Assembly (NCBI GenBank): GCA_052386635.1
Contig: JBQTJY010000144.1
Span: 1-26,894, forward strand
Length of the DNA: 26,894 bases
Reading direction: 5' to 3'
Source: VHBM01 sp052386635
GTDB taxonomy: Archaea > Thermoproteota > Nitrososphaeria > Nitrososphaerales > Nitrosopumilaceae
Shown here one piece after another: positions 24,257-26,894 of the stretch (positions are counted from its first letter, which is position 1; each line of letters starts with the position of its first letter). The notes under the pieces are model-generated. The model was not told where the DNA came from and searched no databases. It saw nothing but the letters and a program-made list of their open reading frames with translations. The position numbers were made by a program, and so were the translations under genes.

Positions 24257-24277
24257 GAATAGCAGGAATTCTTAGAC
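24251..24277 (+). terminator. Perfect 10-bp stem-loop at the end of the 22622 gene
   Basis: GTCTAAGAAT (24251-24260) and ATTCTTAGAC (24268-24277) are exact inverted repeats around a 7-nt loop. The first arm contains the TAA stop. A T run (atttttct) follows about 10 nt later. It may end or protect the mRNA, or act as an operator for the rhomboid gene downstream. Confidence 0.5.
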
Positions 24278-24319
24278 ATATAGGTTGATTTTTCTAGGAG
24301 AAGATAAAACACTCGTACA

Positions 24320-25096
24320 ATGCTTCCACTGAGAGACGAAAACCCTCATCCACGAGGATACAAGCCGGTACTTACCATTCTCTTAATCATAATCAATGTT
24401 ATCATATTTGCATATGAGGTAGCATATACAGGACAGTTTTTTGAGTTTACAAACGAGCAAACATTTGAGTTATTCTATGACTGGGCGACAGTTCCTGACT
24501 GTGTTACTGGTTCTGCTCAAGTATCTGTTGACTTTGGTATGGGACCACTGCAGGTTTCTTGTCCACCAATGCCATTGACCACACTAATCACGTCGATGTT
24601 TATGCATGGTGGCCTGATGCATCTTGGTGGAAACATGCTTTTTTTGTGGATATTTGGCGATAACATTGAGCTCAAGTTTGGCAAGGCCAAATTTCTTGGA
24701 ATTTATTTGGTGTGGGGTGTGGTTGCAGGCCTTGCACATGTTGTTATAGAACCAACTAGTCCTATACCTGCAGTAGGTGCATCTGGTGCAATATCTGGAG
24801 TGCTTGGTGCATATCTTGCGATGTTTCCCCGTGCAAAAATTACGACATTTTTGATGATGGGATTTTTCTGGAGAATGATGCACATTCAAGCAAAATGGTT
24901 TTTGCCTTTTTGGTTTATCTTTCAGAATCTTTTACCATTTTTGATTGGTGGCTTTGGTATTGCAGGGGGAGGAGTAGCATACATGGCTCACATTGGTGGA
25001 TTTGTAATAGGACTGGCAACTGGCATGTTATACAAAAAAACACATGGTTCTGAATTTACATATGGTACAAGATATGGATGGAAAGGAGATTACTGA
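24320..25096 (+). CDS. Rhomboid-family intramembrane serine protease
   Basis: Cleaves membrane-spanning segments of substrate proteins within the bilayer. The 258 aa contain about six hydrophobic helices. The catalytic dyad is S155 (GASGAISG) and H224 (AHIGGF), with oxyanion residue N105 in MHLGGNMLFLW. The cytosolic N-terminus DENPHPRGYKP is typical of this prokaryotic subgroup. An extracellular loop (about 35-85) holds C61 and C81. The TATA-like acatatagg lies about 40 nt before the ATG, implying a short leader. It lies beside genes for proteins with C-terminal sorting helices, but there is no direct evidence that these are substrates. Confidence 0.92.
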   Translation: MLPLRDENPHPRGYKPVLTILLIIINVIIFAYEVAYTGQFFEFTNEQTFELFYDWATVPDCVTGSAQVSVDFGMGPLQVSCPPMPLTTLITSMFMHGGLMHLGGNMLFLWIFGDNIELKFGKAKFLGIYLVWGVVAGLAHVVIEPTSPIPAVGASGAISGVLGAYLAMFPRAKITTFLMMGFFWRMMHIQAKWFLPFWFIFQNLLPFLIGGFGIAGGGVAYMAHIGGFVIGLATGMLYKKTHGSEFTYGTRYGWKGDY

Positions 25097-25130
25097 TTAG
25101 GAATAAATCATACCATATTTTCATGTATTC

Positions 25131-25307
25131 ATGCCGTTAATAACAGTCTCACTATACCCTGGAAGAAGCCAACAACAAAAAGAAGAGTTTGCAAAGGCAG
25201 TAACAAAATCAGCAGTTGAAATTCTTAAAACAAAAGAAAATCATGTAATTGTTGTTTTTGAAGAAAATCCAAAAGAAAACTGGTTTATGGCAGGAAACCA
25301 GCTGTAA
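25131..25307 (+). CDS. 4-oxalocrotonate tautomerase-like small protein
   Basis: A 58-aa protein of the 4-OT superfamily, which uses an N-terminal proline as general base after removal of Met. The sequence begins MPLITVSLYPGRSQQQKEEF and contains HVIVVFEENPKENWFMAG, matching the family's V.V.F.E....W...G pattern. Pro2 and the usual length (about 60 aa) are conserved. The Arg at position 12 lies near that of the canonical enzyme. The natural substrate is unknown; many archaeal members are orphan tautomerases. It is flanked by the rhomboid gene (34 nt) and a nitrilase gene (30 nt), all on +. Confidence 0.85.
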   Translation: MPLITVSLYPGRSQQQKEEFAKAVTKSAVEILKTKENHVIVVFEENPKENWFMAGNQL

Positions 25308-25330
25308 TTCTTTTTATTTTATTCATTTTT
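25308..25330 (+). terminator. T-rich stretch after the tautomerase
   Basis: A run of T-rich sequence (tctttttattttattcattttt) directly follows the tautomerase stop. It can act as an archaeal oligo-T terminator and also supplies the TATA-like ttttatttta about 22 nt before the nitrilase ATG. Confidence 0.4.
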
Positions 25331-25337
25331 ACAAAAC

Positions 25338-26150
25338 ATGATGACAAAGATTGCTATAGTACAGCTCAAGGCATCAACTCATAAAAATCAAAACCTAACA
25401 AAAATTCTAGATTACATCAAAACTGCGGCAAAAAAAGGAGCAGATCTATGTGCGTTTCCTGAATTTATGATGTTTTACACAAATTCATCACAATCAGCTG
25501 CAAAACTTGCAAACCTGGCAGAGACAATAAATGGAGAAATTGTAACATCAATTGCTAATTCAGCAAAAGAAAATTCTATTTTTGTAGTAGGAACTTTTTA
25601 TGAAAAAAGTAGGAAAAAAAATCGTGTTTATGATACTGCATTCTTGGCAGGAAAATCAGGTAAAATATTGTCTACATATCGTAAAATCCACCTTTATGAT
25701 GCGCTAGGATTCAAAGAATCAAGCAAACTGACAGCCGGTTCTAAAATTGCTAGACCAGCAAAAACAAGTTTAGGTAAACTTGGAATGATGATCTGCTATG
25801 ACCTAAGATTTCCTGAAATGTCTCGCATCTTGGCATCATCAGGCTCTGAAGTCTTGATTGCGCCATCTGCATGGGTAAAAGGAAAGATGAAAGAAGAACA
25901 CTGGCTGATAATTAACAAAACTCGTGCAATCGAAAATGGATGCTATGTAGTTGCACCTGATCAAGTAGGAAACATTTACTGTGGTAGGAGTATTGTAGTT
26001 GATCCTTACGGCAAGATACTGCTTGATATGAAAAAACGACAGGGAATTGGAATTGTAAACATATCACTTGATGAGCTAAAAAAGACAAGAAAGGCTCTTC
26101 CCTTGCTGCAAAACAGAAGAACTGATCTATACAATAATTTTAAAAATTAG
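25338..26150 (+). CDS. Nitrilase-superfamily amidohydrolase (Nit/omega-amidase-like)
   Basis: Cytoplasmic carbon-nitrogen hydrolase, 270 aa. The Glu-Lys-Cys catalytic triad is present: E42 (AFPEFMMF), K116 (YRKIHLYD) and C153 (GMMICYDLRFPE). The DLRFPE and STYRKIHLYDAL segments are typical of the Nit1/Nit2 branch, which hydrolyses amides such as deaminated glutathione or alpha-keto acid amides rather than nitriles; the exact substrate is not determined. Either of two adjacent ATGs (25338, 25341) could be the start. The 3' end overlaps the convergent zinc-ribbon gene by four bases. Confidence 0.9.
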   Translation: MMTKIAIVQLKASTHKNQNLTKILDYIKTAAKKGADLCAFPEFMMFYTNSSQSAAKLANLAETINGEIVTSIANSAKENSIFVVGTFYEKSRKKNRVYDTAFLAGKSGKILSTYRKIHLYDALGFKESSKLTAGSKIARPAKTSLGKLGMMICYDLRFPEMSRILASSGSEVLIAPSAWVKGKMKEEHWLIINKTRAIENGCYVVAPDQVGNIYCGRSIVVDPYGKILLDMKKRQGIGIVNISLDELKKTRKALPLLQNRRTDLYNNFKN

Positions 26151-26614
26151 AGTTTTCTGCTCTGGCAAACAAAATTTGAACACTGCCTTGACCACTTTTG
26201 TTTTCGGCTATAACGGAACAATACAATGGGCCACAAGCACAACTCACAACGAATTTTGGTTGCACGAAGCTTGGCTTTTTGCAAAAGAGGTGACGAGGCT
26301 CGACATCCATTATAATAGTTTGAACAGCCCATGAATCGTTTTTTTGTTGTACGTGAACGAATTACCATTAGCTGGCCAACATGACACTGCGGACAGTCAA
26401 CCAGTCCATTTTTTGGCGAATTTGTTCCTAAAATTATATACTTTTTCTTTTTTGAAGACCAAGACAGATATCCATTCTTATCAAAATACTGCATTATCTC
26501 GCTTCTAAACACATTAGCTTTCTTTTCTGTTGACTTTACAAAATTTCGGGAATTTGTTATGCTAGCTGGAATAGCTTGTACTGTGTTTTTTGTAACTAAC
26601 ATGTTTTGTTTCAA
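26147..26614 (-). CDS. Zinc-ribbon protein related to topoisomerase I C-terminal fingers
   Basis: A 155-aa protein with an N-terminal basic region and two C4 zinc-ribbon-like units. The first is CPQC (about 74-77) with GCSNYYNGC (about 96-104); the second is CELC with QCSNFVC near the C-terminus. This is the zf-C4 pattern found at the end of type IA topoisomerases (C-P-x-C...GCSNYP.C), here without any topoisomerase domain. Nucleic-acid binding is likely; the role is unknown. The ORF opens at TTG 26614; ATG 26602 is an alternative start. A TATA-like ttttatag (26645-26652), readable on both strands, may serve this gene and the divergent thiolase. Confidence 0.75.
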   Translation of the reverse strand: MKQNMLVTKNTVQAIPASITNSRNFVKSTEKKANVFRSEIMQYFDKNGYLSWSSKKKKYIILGTNSPKNGLVDCPQCHVGQLMVIRSRTTKKRFMGCSNYYNGCRASSPLLQKAKLRATKIRCELCLWPIVLFRYSRKQKWSRQCSNFVCQSRKL

Positions 26615-26674
26615 TGATTTATCACAACAAAAATGGTTGAAGAATTTTTATAGGGATTCTTGTCAGCGACAATT

Positions 26675-26894
26675 GTGGAAAAGGTCTGTGTTATTGGTGC
26701 TGGAAGCACAAAATATGGCAAATTGCAAGAAAGCATTGCAGACATTACTGTCCAGGCCTCTGTTGACGCAATAGAAAGTGCAGGAATTGAACCAAAAGAA
26801 ATCGATGCTGGCTATATCTCAAATGTTTTTGGTGTTGCAGACAAGCAGGTACACTTGGGTCCTGTAGTAATGAGCAACTTGGGAATATCTGAAA
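26675..26894 (+). CDS. Thiolase N-terminus (partial, runs off window)
   Basis: Only the first 73 codons are present. The start is GTG 26675, about 26 nt after ttttatag; an in-frame TTG at 26660 is less likely. The sequence VCVIGAGSTKYGKLQESIAD and AIESAGIEPKEIDAGYISN matches the N-terminus of SCP2-type thiolases (acetyl-CoA C-acetyltransferases). In archaea these act in the mevalonate pathway with HMG-CoA synthase and a DUF35 protein; in AOA another possible role is acetoacetyl-CoA cleavage in the 3-hydroxypropionate/4-hydroxybutyrate cycle. The active-site Cys lies beyond the window, so activity cannot be judged. Confidence 0.82.
   Translation, partial: MEKVCVIGAGSTKYGKLQESIADITVQASVDAIESAGIEPKEIDAGYISNVFGVADKQVHLGPVVMSNLGISE

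Noticed and set aside
1..26894. CRISPR arrays, tRNA/rRNA genes, integrase or phage genes, riboswitches
   Set aside because: Read through all spacers; none exceeds about 150 nt, and no repeated spacer units, cloverleaf or known aptamer was recognised.

Overview
The window reads as a chromosomal segment of an ammonia-oxidising archaeon (Nitrososphaerota, most likely Nitrosopumilaceae). The reasons are an Amt transporter next to an A-type ATP synthase cluster, secreted proteins carrying the thaumarchaeal PEFG-CTERM tail, a cupredoxin, thaumarchaeal WIKNNA-type surface repeats, AT-rich DNA, many TTG/GTG starts, and TATA-like boxes about 24-29 nt before many starts (mostly leaderless mRNAs). No tRNA, rRNA, CRISPR array, insertion sequence or integrase was seen. 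Coding density is very high and no gene-free stretch exceeds about 150 nt.

Layout. 1-3365: Amt ammonium transporter, a two-domain sulfurtransferase and a winged-helix/FilR1-type regulator, all on +. 3368-10510: A-type ATP synthase, with atpI on - divergent from atpE-A-B-D, then an unannotated 43-aa coiled-coil ORF and atpK. 10550-11982: aspartate carbamoyltransferase, with regulatory pyrI and catalytic pyrB divergent over 41 nt.

11963-24256 is a metal and cell-surface island. It holds a NikR-like regulator directly followed by a secreted 'HGLG' protein, a divergent ZnuABC-type metal importer, a CDF cation exporter, a CopC-CopD-YtkA-propeller fusion, a divergent secreted protein with predicted N-terminal His, a PEFG-anchored cupredoxin, a CFI-box-CTERM protein, and a second 'HGLG' protein ending in tandem repeats. 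24320-26894: rhomboid protease, a small 4-OT tautomerase (58 aa), a nitrilase-family amidase, a topoisomerase-type zinc-ribbon protein, and the 5' end of a thiolase running off the window.

How it fits together: ammonium uptake, ATP synthesis and pyrimidine synthesis are core metabolism. The 12-24 kb block looks like extracytoplasmic handling of copper and other metals, which suits an organism whose respiration and ammonia oxidation rely on copper proteins. The strongest candidates for something undescribed are: (i) four secreted proteins, including the paralogous HGLG pair, that would expose an N-terminal histidine after signal cleavage, as CopC and PmoB/AmoB do; (ii) an Ig-like module reused in four of the secreted proteins; (iii) the 43-aa ORF coupled to atpD in a cluster that lacks recognisable C, F and H subunit genes; (iv) a NikR-like repressor with an altered metal site beside a palindrome in the znu promoter region. 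All functional calls rest on reading motifs by eye; no database search was run.
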